Assembly (NCBI GenBank): GCA_035548055.1
Contig: DASZTL010000078.1
Location: 16,252 to 80,251, forward strand
Direction: 5' to 3'
Source: DASZTV01 sp035548055
GTDB taxonomy: Bacteria; Actinomycetota; Actinomycetes; JAFAQI01
DNA length: 64,000 nt
The position numbers and the translations under genes were made by a program. The notes beneath the pieces were generated by a model. It was not told where the DNA came from. It worked only from the letters and a program-made list of their open reading frames with translations, and did no database searches. The stretch's first letter is position 1; each line of letters opens with the position of its first letter. Shown in pieces: positions 50,896-58,705 of this stretch.

Positions 50896-51359
50896 CTGGT
50901 GACCTCATCGAGCTGCAACGCTTGCAGTCGGCGTACGCCGACGTCGTGAGTCGTCGCGCCTGGACGGAGCTCGAACGGCTGTTCCTTCCCGACATCACCG
51001 TCGAGGTCGACACCGTGTCCGCACCCGTTCGCCGCTTCACCGGGCCGGCCGAGTTCATCGCCTTCGTCGGTGCCGCCTGCGAGCGTTTCGACCACTTCCA
51101 ATTCGTGATCCTCAACTCGGTCGTCGATGTCGATGGCGTCGCAGGCGACGATGCAACCGGTCGCATCTTCATGTGCGAGATCCGCCACCACTGCGCAGAA
51201 GACGAATGGACTACGGCGTACGGGCTCTACTCCGACCGCTACCGCAAGGTCGACGGCACTTGGTGGTTTGCCGAGCGGCACTACCGATCCCTCGCGCGCA
51301 CCGGACCGCAGGCCGGGATCTTCGGCGTGCCGCCCGGCCTTCCCCGGGTCGGCCGCTAG
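50892..51359 (+). CDS. SnoaL-like (NTF2-fold) protein
   Basis: A 155-aa alpha+beta-barrel protein of the SnoaL/nuclear-transport-factor-2 fold: LQRLQSAYADVVSRRAWTELERLF helices, then the strands ending GTWWFAERHYRSLA. Members are isomerases, dehydratases or binding proteins, so no reaction can be named. It is coupled to the papain-like gene and shares a CTAG stop overlap with the MFS gene. Confidence 0.85.
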   Translation: MTGDLIELQRLQSAYADVVSRRAWTELERLFLPDITVEVDTVSAPVRRFTGPAEFIAFVGAACERFDHFQFVILNSVVDVDGVAGDDATGRIFMCEIRHHCAEDEWTTAYGLYSDRYRKVDGTWWFAERHYRSLARTGPQAGIFGVPPGLPRVGR

Positions 51360-52822
51360 GCGGGGGCGACCGCGGCCTCCGCCACCTCTGCCTCCGGGTT
51401 GCGGGGCGTTGCGATCACATGCTCGAAGAAGACGAGCACGAACAATGCTCCGGCGACGAAGAGCCCGACGGACACGTGGTAGGCGAGAACGAAGCCGTGC
51501 GTGTAAGCGATCGGCGGAACCACCCCGTCGGACATCTGCCCGGCGGCGTGCCGCAGACCGAGGGTCACCAGGCACGACAATCCGATCGCGCCACCGACCT
51601 GCTGCATCGCGTTCTGCACGCCTGATGCGAGGGACGAGTCCTGCCCGGTGACCTCGTGCAGCGCGGCGTTGCCCATGGTCGGGAAGCAGACCCCCGACCC
51701 GAGACCGAGGATCATCATTCCGGGGACGATGCCCGACCAGTAATGCGAGCCCACATCGATACCAGAGGTGAGCCCGATGCCGACGGCACAGAGCGCGAAG
51801 CCGATAGTGAGCAAGGCCTTCACGCCGAGCTTCGGCATCATCGCCGTGCCGACGCCGATGCCCATCCCGATCATGATCCCGAACGGCAGGTAGGACAGGC
51901 CGCTCTTCACGGGCGAGTAGTGCAGCACCTGCTGCTCGAAGAGCGTGAGCATGAAGAAGTACGAGAAGAACGCCGACGTGAAGAACAGCGTGACCACGTT
52001 GGTCGCGACCCGGGTGCGATTGCGGAAGAACTCGAGCGGGATCAGCGGGTCCTTCGACCTCGACTCGATCAGCACTGTCAGACCGAGCAACGCGACACCG
52101 CCCAGAAGAGGGAGGAGCACCTGCCAGTCGCCCCACGCATGCTTGGCAGCGTTCAGCAGGCCATCGACGACTGCGATCAGCCCGCCGGTCGCGGTCGCGG
52201 CGCCGTAGTAGTCCGGATGTCCTTCGGTCTCGCGGACCATGCGACTCTCGGAGACCAGCCGCGGCGTCACGAGCAGTGCGACGAGCGCGACCGGCACGTT
52301 GACGAAGAAGATCCATCGCCAGTTCGCGTAGTTGACCAGGACGCCTGAGATGACAGTCCCCGACGTACCGCCGAGCCCGGCGATGCCGCCCCACATGCCA
52401 AGCGCCTTCACCCGCTCGCCGGGATCGGGGAACAACACGGCGATCAGGCCGAGGGACGCCGGCGCCGCGAGCGCCTCACCCGCTCCCTGCACGAATCGAG
52501 AGATGACCAGCATCGCCGGGTCCTGCGCAGCTCCGCAGGTCACCGACGCCACCGCGAACAGCCCGACGCCGAGCAGGAACAAGCGCCGCCGCCCGACGAT
52601 GTCGGCGAGTCGACCGCCGAGCAGCAGCAGTCCTCCGGCCATCAGCACGTACCCGTTGACGACCCACGCAAGACCTGCCCGCGAGAAGCCCAGGTCGGCT
52701 TGGATGTTCGGCAACGCGACATTCACCACGGTGACGTCGAGGACGAGCATGAACTGGATCGCGCCGAGCAGCGCGAGTGCCTTCCAGCGGCGTGGGTCGA
52801 GAGTCGTGTCCAGCGCGGTCAT
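51356..52822 (-). CDS. MFS exporter of the DHA2 (EmrB/QacA) family
   Basis: A 488-aa transporter with about 14 predicted helices. Helix 1 contains LDVTVVNVALP (motif D1 of DHA2), the 2-3 loop GGRLADIVGRRR is motif A, and GGTSGTVISGVLV is motif C of drug/proton antiporters. It exports drugs or metabolites using the proton gradient. AAGGATC precedes the ATG. It is divergent from the MDMPI-like gene. Confidence 0.93.
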   Translation of the reverse strand: MTALDTTLDPRRWKALALLGAIQFMLVLDVTVVNVALPNIQADLGFSRAGLAWVVNGYVLMAGGLLLLGGRLADIVGRRRLFLLGVGLFAVASVTCGAAQDPAMLVISRFVQGAGEALAAPASLGLIAVLFPDPGERVKALGMWGGIAGLGGTSGTVISGVLVNYANWRWIFFVNVPVALVALLVTPRLVSESRMVRETEGHPDYYGAATATGGLIAVVDGLLNAAKHAWGDWQVLLPLLGGVALLGLTVLIESRSKDPLIPLEFFRNRTRVATNVVTLFFTSAFFSYFFMLTLFEQQVLHYSPVKSGLSYLPFGIMIGMGIGVGTAMMPKLGVKALLTIGFALCAVGIGLTSGIDVGSHYWSGIVPGMMILGLGSGVCFPTMGNAALHEVTGQDSSLASGVQNAMQQVGGAIGLSCLVTLGLRHAAGQMSDGVVPPIAYTHGFVLAYHVSVGLFVAGALFVLVFFEHVIATPRNPEAEVAEAAVAPA

Positions 52823-52943
52823 TCAAGATCCTTTGGCTCAACGGTCGGCAGGCTGGCGCAGAGCGCAACACAACTGAGGACGAACTCTCGCACGCGGCTG
52901 TGACAGTCCTGGCGGCGTCAGCGCTGCATAGATACTGGCCGTC

Positions 52944-53672
52944 ATGGACATCGCAGCCCACATCGATGCCCTCGAGCACGAGGGAGCAGAGCTCGGCAAG
53001 GCCGCGGCGGTTGCGGCCCTCGGCGATCCGGTCCCGGGATGTCCCGACTGGACGGTCCGCGACCTCGTGCGCCACGTCGGGTACGTCCACCGATGGGCGG
53101 GCGAGATCATCGCCGGTCGCCTCGACGGCGCCGGTGGCGATGGGGACGCGGCGGTCGGCCCGCTGCCGGACGACGAGGGGCTCTCGGAGTGGTACGTCGA
53201 GGGGCACCGAACGCTCGTCGGCATCTTGCGAAACGCTCCGGCCGACGTGGCGTGCTTCACCTTCCTCCCGGCGCCGTCACCGCTTGCGTTCTGGGCTCGG
53301 CGTCAGGCGCTCGAGACCGCCGTACACAGAGCCGACGCCAGCGCGGCGGCGGGCCGCGCGGTGGAGTTCTCCGACGACCTCGCGCACGACGGGATCGACG
53401 AGACGCTGCGCGGCTTCGGGGCGCGGCCGCGGGCGTTCGAGCCCGGTTCCATCTGGCTGCAGCCCGGTGACGGTCCGAGCTGGCGAATCGACCTCCACGA
53501 GGAGGGGCTGACGGCCGCAACCGACGCGCCGGCGACAGGCTGCGACGTGACCGTGTCCGGCACCCCGTCACAGGTCTACCTCTGGCTCTGGAACCGGCCG
53601 GCGACGGTCGAGATCACCGGCGAGCCTGCGGTCGCCGAGCGGTGGAAGCGGGTCCGCGTCCGCTGGTCGTGA
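52944..53672 (+). CDS. maleylpyruvate isomerase-fold, mycothiol-type protein
   Basis: A 242-aa DinB-like four-helix protein. CPDWTVRDLVRHVGYVHRW and ARRQALETAVHRADA carry the metal-binding His/Glu positions of the MDMPI N-terminal domain, followed by the C-terminal small domain ending VYLWLWNRPATVEI. In relatives it acts with mycothiol as the thiol cofactor. Substrate unknown. Confidence 0.9.
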   Translation: MDIAAHIDALEHEGAELGKAAAVAALGDPVPGCPDWTVRDLVRHVGYVHRWAGEIIAGRLDGAGGDGDAAVGPLPDDEGLSEWYVEGHRTLVGILRNAPADVACFTFLPAPSPLAFWARRQALETAVHRADASAAAGRAVEFSDDLAHDGIDETLRGFGARPRAFEPGSIWLQPGDGPSWRIDLHEEGLTAATDAPATGCDVTVSGTPSQVYLWLWNRPATVEITGEPAVAERWKRVRVRWS

Positions 53673-53850
53673 GCCGGCCCGAGCACAGGTCGGCCAACCG
53701 CGACGGCCGTCTGGCGGCGCTGGGCAGCACCGAGCGAACGAGCCTGGCGGGGTGACTCCCAGCGCATCCCAGGCGTAACTGCCGATGTGGCGGGAAAGCC
53801 AACCCTCGAAGACTGAGCGGTCGACCGCGTTGTAGAGAGGAGTCGCCGCC

Positions 53851-54480
53851 ATGCCTAGAGGTGCGCACGCCCAAAACACGACAACCAGCACGGGGCGGTT
53901 CTGGATGCCCCGCCGCCGCGGCGCGGTAGCCGGGCCGCTCCTCATGCTGCTCGGCGCCTGGGGCGCATTGATCCCGTTCTTCGGACACTCGTTCGGGTTC
54001 GGCTACACCCCGGACGACACGTGGACGTGGACAGCTGCCCGAGGCTGGCTCGAGGTGCTGCCCGGTGCTGCGGCGTTCCTCGGGGGCGCACTGCTCACGG
54101 CGAGCGCCGATCGCGCCTCAGCGATGTTCGGCAGCATCGTCGCGGCCGCCGGCGGCGTGTGGTTCGTACTCGGCACCGTCGTTGCCCCCTGGTGGAATCC
54201 CGGCTACATCGGCACCCCGGTCGGCGATGCCAGCCAGGGCGTCTGGGAGCGCATCGGGATGTTCACCGGGGTCGGCCTGGTGATCACATTCTTCGCCGCG
54301 ATGGCGCTCGGCCGAATCACGTTGTCCGGTCGCCGCGAGATCCCGGCGACCTCACCTGAGCAGCTCGAGGCGATCCGGCGCATCGAAGGTGCCCGGACGA
54401 TCCCGGGCGAGCGAACCAAGACCGTTGATCTCACAACCGCGGAGGCCAATGCTGAAACCCGAGCCAAGTCCGTCCCCTGA
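53851..54480 (+). CDS. four-helix integral membrane protein
   Basis: A 209-aa protein with four predicted membrane helices (about residues 25-45, 70-85, 92-115 and 140-157) and a charged C-terminal tail of about 50 residues (EQLEAIRRIEGARTIPGE). No family recognised. GAGAGGAG precedes the ATG. The gene is followed by a HATPase anti-sigma-like gene on the same strand. Confidence 0.8.
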   Translation: MPRGAHAQNTTTSTGRFWMPRRRGAVAGPLLMLLGAWGALIPFFGHSFGFGYTPDDTWTWTAARGWLEVLPGAAAFLGGALLTASADRASAMFGSIVAAAGGVWFVLGTVVAPWWNPGYIGTPVGDASQGVWERIGMFTGVGLVITFFAAMALGRITLSGRREIPATSPEQLEAIRRIEGARTIPGERTKTVDLTTAEANAETRAKSVP

Positions 54481-54505
54481 CGGCGGATCGGTGGGAGGTG
54501 GAACC

Positions 54506-54907
54506 GTGACGACGGGGATGGCGTGTCGCCCGCTGCAGCTTCCACCCGAGGCCGCGTCGGCAGCCGAAGCAAGGCACTACGTGCGCCACTGCCTTGCCGC
54601 GCTCGGCCGCCCTGATCTCATCGAGTGCGCCGTCCTCGGCGTCGACGAGCTGGTCGCGAACGTCTGCCGCCACGCGGGGACACCACTCGTCGTCGACGTC
54701 GAGATGGATCGTGGCGGGTCGGTGCGGATCGACGTCACCGACCTGTCACCGACTCCGCCGGTACGCCGAGCCGCCGGTGACGAGGCGGTCGACGGCCGCG
54801 GGCTGACCCTCCTCGACGCCTGCGGGCACTGGGGACTCGCTGCGACGACCGGCTCCGGGAGCGGCAAGACGATCTGGTTCGAGCCATTCAGCTCGTTGGG
54901 CAGCTGA
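54506..54907 (+). CDS. HATPase anti-sigma factor-like (SpoIIAB/RsbW type)
   Basis: About 133 aa from the GTG at 54506 (GGGAGG eight bases upstream); an ATG at 54449 would add 19 residues and overlap the upstream gene. AVLGVDELVANVCRHAG is the N-box and DGRGLTLLDACGHWG the G1 region, and GKTIWFE closes the fold. Serine kinase/anti-sigma function is likely, but the partner sigma and anti-anti-sigma are not nearby. Confidence 0.85.
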   Translation: MTTGMACRPLQLPPEAASAAEARHYVRHCLAALGRPDLIECAVLGVDELVANVCRHAGTPLVVDVEMDRGGSVRIDVTDLSPTPPVRRAAGDEAVDGRGLTLLDACGHWGLAATTGSGSGKTIWFEPFSSLGS

Positions 54908-54912
54908 CGGTC

Positions 54913-54918
54913 TAGCGT
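54913..54918 (+). promoter_or_regulatory. putative -10 box of the chagasin-like gene (leaderless)
   Basis: TAGCGT, six bases before the ATG at 54925, just after the stop of the preceding gene. Confidence 0.4.
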
Positions 54919-54924
54919 GACTGG

Positions 54925-55353
54925 ATGACCAAGAGTCTCGCGCGCTTCGCGTTGGCCGCATCAGCCTTCGTCGTGGCGTTCGCGCCGGTGGCGGAGCCAG
55001 CATCGGCTGCAGCGGCCACGAAGATCTACACCCACGCTGATTCCGGTCGGACGGTAGGCGTCAGCCACGGGGCGAAGTTCAAGGTTCGCCTCAAGGTGTG
55101 CGAGACCTGCGGCTACCACTGGTCGTTCGCGAAGCGTCCGGACAAGCACGTCATCGTGTTGAAGCACAAGACCGACGTCTCCTCGGCGAAGCCGCCTGCC
55201 GTCGGCGGGATCAACACCGTCACCTGGACCTTCAAGGCGGTCGGCAAAGGCAAGACCACCATGCGGCTGGTCGAGCACAGCCCGGCTCAGCAGGTCACCA
55301 AGCACTTCAGACTCACCGTCAAAGTGCACCCCCGGCACGTCAACGGCGGCTGA
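54925..55353 (+). CDS. secreted chagasin-like (I42) protease inhibitor
   Basis: A 142-aa exported protein: signal peptide ending near ASAAAA (residue 30), then a beta-sandwich. CETCGYHWSF takes the place of the NPTTGYxW loop and VGGINTVTWTFKAVGKGKT matches the GxxxxxxWxF block of I42 cysteine-protease inhibitors. The two cysteines of CETC are unusual. Likely target is a secreted cysteine protease. Confidence 0.78.
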   Translation: MTKSLARFALAASAFVVAFAPVAEPASAAAATKIYTHADSGRTVGVSHGAKFKVRLKVCETCGYHWSFAKRPDKHVIVLKHKTDVSSAKPPAVGGINTVTWTFKAVGKGKTTMRLVEHSPAQQVTKHFRLTVKVHPRHVNGG

Positions 55354-55378
55354 GACCCTCGGCGCCGGGGTCAGATGA

Positions 55379-55398
55379 CGCGGCCCCCTCCGGCCGCG
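55379..55398 (+). terminator. terminator after the chagasin-like gene
   Basis: CGCGGCC (55379-55385) pairs with GGCCGCG (55392-55398), followed by a T-rich run. It is preceded by a weaker GACCC/GGGTC stem. Confidence 0.65.
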
Positions 55399-55564
55399 CC
55401 TCTGTTCTCCCACGTGTTGGATCGGCATGCCGTCGGCCGATCTCAAGATGATCTGTGCCCTTTCTCGACCGGCCAGGCGACGGGGTTGACAGCATGGTGG
55501 CCATGAACTCCTTCGCCCCCGTCATCGGGCGCCGCGGCGCAGCGCCCGCGGTCGTTGCCGTCTG

Positions 55565-56443
55565 ATGGCGATCGGGGTGATCGGCGAGTCGCTCGTCGAC
55601 GTGTTCGCGGATGCGACCGGCGTCACCGCGGAACAACCTGGTGGCAGCCCGTTCAACATCGCGGTAGGACTGGCGCGTCTCGACATCGCGACCGAGCTGT
55701 TCACCGTGATCGGCGATGACAGGCGTGGCGAGCTGTTGCTCTCCGTCCTGTCCGCCGAAGGCATCGTCGTCCATCGTGGTGCCGCGACGTCGCCGACCGC
55801 GGTCGCAGCGGCCGCCGTCAACGCGGCCGGTCGCGCGTCGTACTCGTTCGATCTGGTGTGGGATCCCCGGTTCGGCGCGAGCCGACCGGAACTGGAAGCC
55901 CTGCACTTCGGATCGCTTGGCTCTGTTGTCGCGCCCGGCGCTGCTGAGGTAGCGGCGATCGTCGACGGCTACCGAGGGAAGGCGCTCATCAGCTACGACC
56001 CCAACTGGCGGGACGGTGTGACCCACATCGACGCACGCGAGGTGGTCGAGGCCAACGCCGCCCGTGCGGATCTGGTGAAGCTGAGCACCGACGACGCCGC
56101 GGCGGTCTATCCGGGGGCTGACCTGGAAACCGTCGCACACACTTTGCTGAACCTCGGTCCGGCGCTCGTCATCATCACGAAGGGCGCGGACGGTGCATCG
56201 GCCTGGACCCACGCGACCGAGAAGCACTGTCCGGCGGCCGCAGCAGATGTGGTCGACACGGTCGGCGCCGGCGATGCGTTCATGGCCACAGTGCTTTCAG
56301 AGCTCGGCGGGATGACGCGAGACAAGGTCGCGGCACTCAACCGGCGCGAGCTCGAGCTCGTCCTCGAGTTCGGGGCGTTCGTCGCCGGGCGCACCTGCGA
56401 GCGAGCCGGCGCCGACCCGCCGCGCCTCGCCGACCTGTTCTAA
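55565..56443 (+). CDS. PfkB-family carbohydrate kinase (fructokinase-like)
   Basis: A 292-aa ribokinase-fold enzyme. GESLVDVF and GGSPFNIAVGLARL form the substrate side; the catalytic Asp and anion hole are in DTVGAGDAFMA. ATP-dependent phosphorylation of a sugar such as fructose is likely. A 23-codon frame (55494-55565) ends with TGATG overlapping this ATG and might couple translation. Confidence 0.9.
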   Translation: MAIGVIGESLVDVFADATGVTAEQPGGSPFNIAVGLARLDIATELFTVIGDDRRGELLLSVLSAEGIVVHRGAATSPTAVAAAAVNAAGRASYSFDLVWDPRFGASRPELEALHFGSLGSVVAPGAAEVAAIVDGYRGKALISYDPNWRDGVTHIDAREVVEANAARADLVKLSTDDAAAVYPGADLETVAHTLLNLGPALVIITKGADGASAWTHATEKHCPAAAADVVDTVGAGDAFMATVLSELGGMTRDKVAALNRRELELVLEFGAFVAGRTCERAGADPPRLADLF

Positions 56444-56450
56444 CCCCACC

Positions 56451-57425
56451 TCACATCTCGAGGACCACCTTGCCGGTGGCCTGACGGTCGTCGAGCAGAG
56501 CCAGGGCCTCGCTTGCCCGCTCCAGCGGGAAGCGGGCACCCACCGGCGGGTTGATGTGCCCGGCGGCGGCGAGCTTCGCGATCTCGGCTGCGACCTCCGC
56601 GCCGTAGGTGAGCCCGGAGGAGATGACGTACTCGCCCCAGCCGGCACCGACGACCTCGGTGTTGCGCAGCAGGAGCCGGTTGACCTTCACCTCGGGGATC
56701 GCGCCGCCGGTGAAGCCGACGACGACGAGGCGCCCCTCGCGGTTGAGCGAGCGGAGGCTGTCGGTGAACCGGTCGCCGCCGACCGGGTCGATGACGATGT
56801 CGACACCCTTGCCGCCGGTGAGCGCGAGCACCTCGTCCTTCCACGCGCCGTCCGAACGCACGACATCGTCAGCCCCGGCATCCTTCGCGACCGTGGCCTT
56901 CTCGGTTGTCGACACCACGGCGATCGTCCGCGCACCGAGCCCCTTCGCCACCTGGATCGTCGCCGTACCGACACCGCCGGCCGCGCCGTGGATCAGCACC
57001 GTCTCGCCCGCGTTGAGGCGGCCGCGGGTCACCAGTGCGAAGTACGCCGTGTGGTAGTTGAGGATCAGCGCGGCGCCCTGGGCGAAGTCGAGTCCGTCCG
57101 GCAGTGGGAAGGTCATCACGAGCGGGGCGGCGACGACCTCTGCGAAGGCCCCGCTCATGCAGAACGCGACGACCTTGTCCCCCGGTACGAACCCGGACCC
57201 GTCCGGCGCGGATCGTACGACGCCGCACACCTCACTCCCGGGGACGAACGGAAGCTCCGGCTTGTACTGGTACTCGCCTCTGGTCTGCAGCACTTCGGGG
57301 AACGAGACGCCGGCGGCCTTGACGTCGACGACCACGATCCCGTCGCCCGCGGCGGGCTCCGGCAGATCGGCGAGCCGGGTTGCGGAACCAGGTCCGGACA
57401 GCTGGAAGATCTCGACAGCACGCAT
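56451..57425 (-). CDS. NADPH:quinone oxidoreductase-like (MDR family)
   Basis: A 324-aa zinc-free medium-chain reductase. FPEVLQTRGEYQYKPELPF and PGSEVCGVV form the catalytic domain start, the NADPH motif is AAGGVGTATIQVAK, and DPVGGDRF is the conserved quinone-reductase turn. It probably reduces quinones or enones. A TAAGTT box lies six bases before the ATG. Confidence 0.92.
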   Translation of the reverse strand: MRAVEIFQLSGPGSATRLADLPEPAAGDGIVVVDVKAAGVSFPEVLQTRGEYQYKPELPFVPGSEVCGVVRSAPDGSGFVPGDKVVAFCMSGAFAEVVAAPLVMTFPLPDGLDFAQGAALILNYHTAYFALVTRGRLNAGETVLIHGAAGGVGTATIQVAKGLGARTIAVVSTTEKATVAKDAGADDVVRSDGAWKDEVLALTGGKGVDIVIDPVGGDRFTDSLRSLNREGRLVVVGFTGGAIPEVKVNRLLLRNTEVVGAGWGEYVISSGLTYGAEVAAEIAKLAAAGHINPPVGARFPLERASEALALLDDRQATGKVVLEM

Positions 57426-57431
57426 TCCGGG

Positions 57432-57437
57432 AACTTA
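57432..57437 (-). promoter_or_regulatory. putative -10 box of the quinone oxidoreductase gene (leaderless)
   Basis: TAAGTT on the minus strand, six bases before the ATG at 57425. Confidence 0.4.
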
Positions 57438-57563
57438 GCGAATCCGGTTCGGTCGTAGGACCTCGGCTGCTACGAAGACGACCACATCGGTCCCCTGCGC
57501 GCAAAGTCCCAGACCGCCAGGACCAACGACCTAGGTCCACGTCCGAATCCGCCCGAAATTGAC

Positions 57564-57650
57564 CGACATGGTGTCGCTCGTTTGCCACTCAAAACCGGGG
57601 CGCTGAAATTCCGATCCCTTAAAGGCAAGCGTTTTCAACGCTTTTCAGCC
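57564..57650 (+). promoter_or_regulatory. structured leader upstream of the CAP-like gene
   Basis: CGACA-TGG-TGTCG (57564-57576) is a small palindrome. AAGCGTT-TTC-AACGCTT (57627-57643) is a perfect hairpin, and GCTGAAA (57602-57608) can pair with TTTCAGC (57643-57649) around it. The rest of the 258-base gap shows nothing else. Regulatory role unproven. Confidence 0.4.
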
Positions 57651-57683
57651 AACTCAGGCGACGACCAAAAATCGGCGGACACC

Positions 57684-58526
57684 ATGACCCAGCAGCCTTC
57701 CCTCAGCCGGAGGAGCCGCACCTATGCCCTGATCCTGGCCTTCCTGCTGCTTGCCCTTACCGCGTTCGTCGCGACTTCCGAGTCAACCCCAGCCGCCGCA
57801 CTTGCCCGGCCCCAGGTCAAAGCGGCGGCCACGAGCGGGACGCACCACAGCGCCGCGAAGCTACGCGACCCACGGCGCAACGTCACCGCCGCGCCGTACT
57901 ACCTCGACTTCTGCGCGACCCACGGCCCCAACAGCAAGTCGTGCCTCAATCGCGCGCTGATGGCGATCAACAACGCGCGCGCCGCCGAGGGCGTACGGCG
58001 AATGGTGCTGCCGTCGAACTTCGTGCACCTGTCGATTCCGCGGCAGACATTCGTCGTGACCAACCTCGAGCGGGTCGACCGGGGTCTTCGTCCGATCAAG
58101 GGACTGACCGCCAAGCTCAACGCGAACGCCCGCCACGCCGCCGTCGGCCGGACCGACCCGACACTGATCGGCGCGCTGATGGCGCTGCTCGGAGTGCGCG
58201 AGTACGGCTCGATCTGGGCCGGGGACTTCGGCCCGCTGGCGAGCGACTTCGACTGGATGTACAACGATGGCTACTCACAGGCCGGCAGCGTCAACCTCGA
58301 CTGCCGGACGCCGAGCTCGCGCGGCTGCTGGGGCCACCGTCACGTCATCCTCGGCACCTACTCCGGCCTGCCGACGCTGGTCGGTGGCGTGGGGACGACG
58401 GACCGGGTCGGCTCCTCACTCGCCCAGATCTTCGTCGGCAGCGTCAAGTCATCGTTCCGCCTCGTCTACCGCTGGAAGCAGGCGCTTGCACACGGCGCCG
58501 CCGGACACCGGATCACGGCGGGCTGA
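57684..58526 (+). CDS. secreted CAP-like protein
   Basis: A 280-aa exported protein. After RRSRTYALILAFLLLALTAF (signal) and an Ala-rich linker, the mature domain has LMAINNARAAEGVRRM, LTAKLNANARHAAV, WAGDFGPLASDFDWMYNDG and GCWGHRHVILG. The order of helix, His, tryptophan and GHR-x-ILG resembles CAP/SCP-like domains of actinobacteria. Function unknown. Start at ATG 57684; an earlier in-frame start reads through the hairpin leader. Confidence 0.8.
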   Translation: MTQQPSLSRRSRTYALILAFLLLALTAFVATSESTPAAALARPQVKAAATSGTHHSAAKLRDPRRNVTAAPYYLDFCATHGPNSKSCLNRALMAINNARAAEGVRRMVLPSNFVHLSIPRQTFVVTNLERVDRGLRPIKGLTAKLNANARHAAVGRTDPTLIGALMALLGVREYGSIWAGDFGPLASDFDWMYNDGYSQAGSVNLDCRTPSSRGCWGHRHVILGTYSGLPTLVGGVGTTDRVGSSLAQIFVGSVKSSFRLVYRWKQALAHGAAGHRITAG

Positions 58527-58580
58527 GGGCGAGACCGTCGCGGCGTAACCGACATGAGGCGCGCGGCGTTGTACAGACGT

Positions 58581-58617
58581 GTGACGCGGGGGCGGACCGC
58601 TGCCGCCCCTGCGTCAC
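58581..58617 (+). terminator. terminator after the CAP-like gene
   Basis: Arms 58581-58595 and 58603-58617 are reverse complements at 14 of 15 positions, with a seven-base loop, 54 bases after the stop. The stem is very GC-rich. Confidence 0.75.
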
Positions 58618-58693
58618 GCTTCAGTCGGGGCCGGAACGAGATGTTCACCAGTCCGCCACGCGCCGTACTCGCCAGTAGCAACGATCGGCGCCA

Positions 58694-58699
58694 TAGGCT
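58694..58699 (+). promoter_or_regulatory. putative -10 box of the HX4D protein gene (leaderless)
   Basis: TAGGCT, six bases before the ATG at 58706. Confidence 0.4.
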
Positions 58700-58705
58700 C
58701 ACCCA

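Noticed and set aside
55494..55565. 23-codon frame ending in TGATG at the pfkB start
   Set aside because: A coupling leader is possible, but no conservation, ribosome site or sense of the peptide could be shown.
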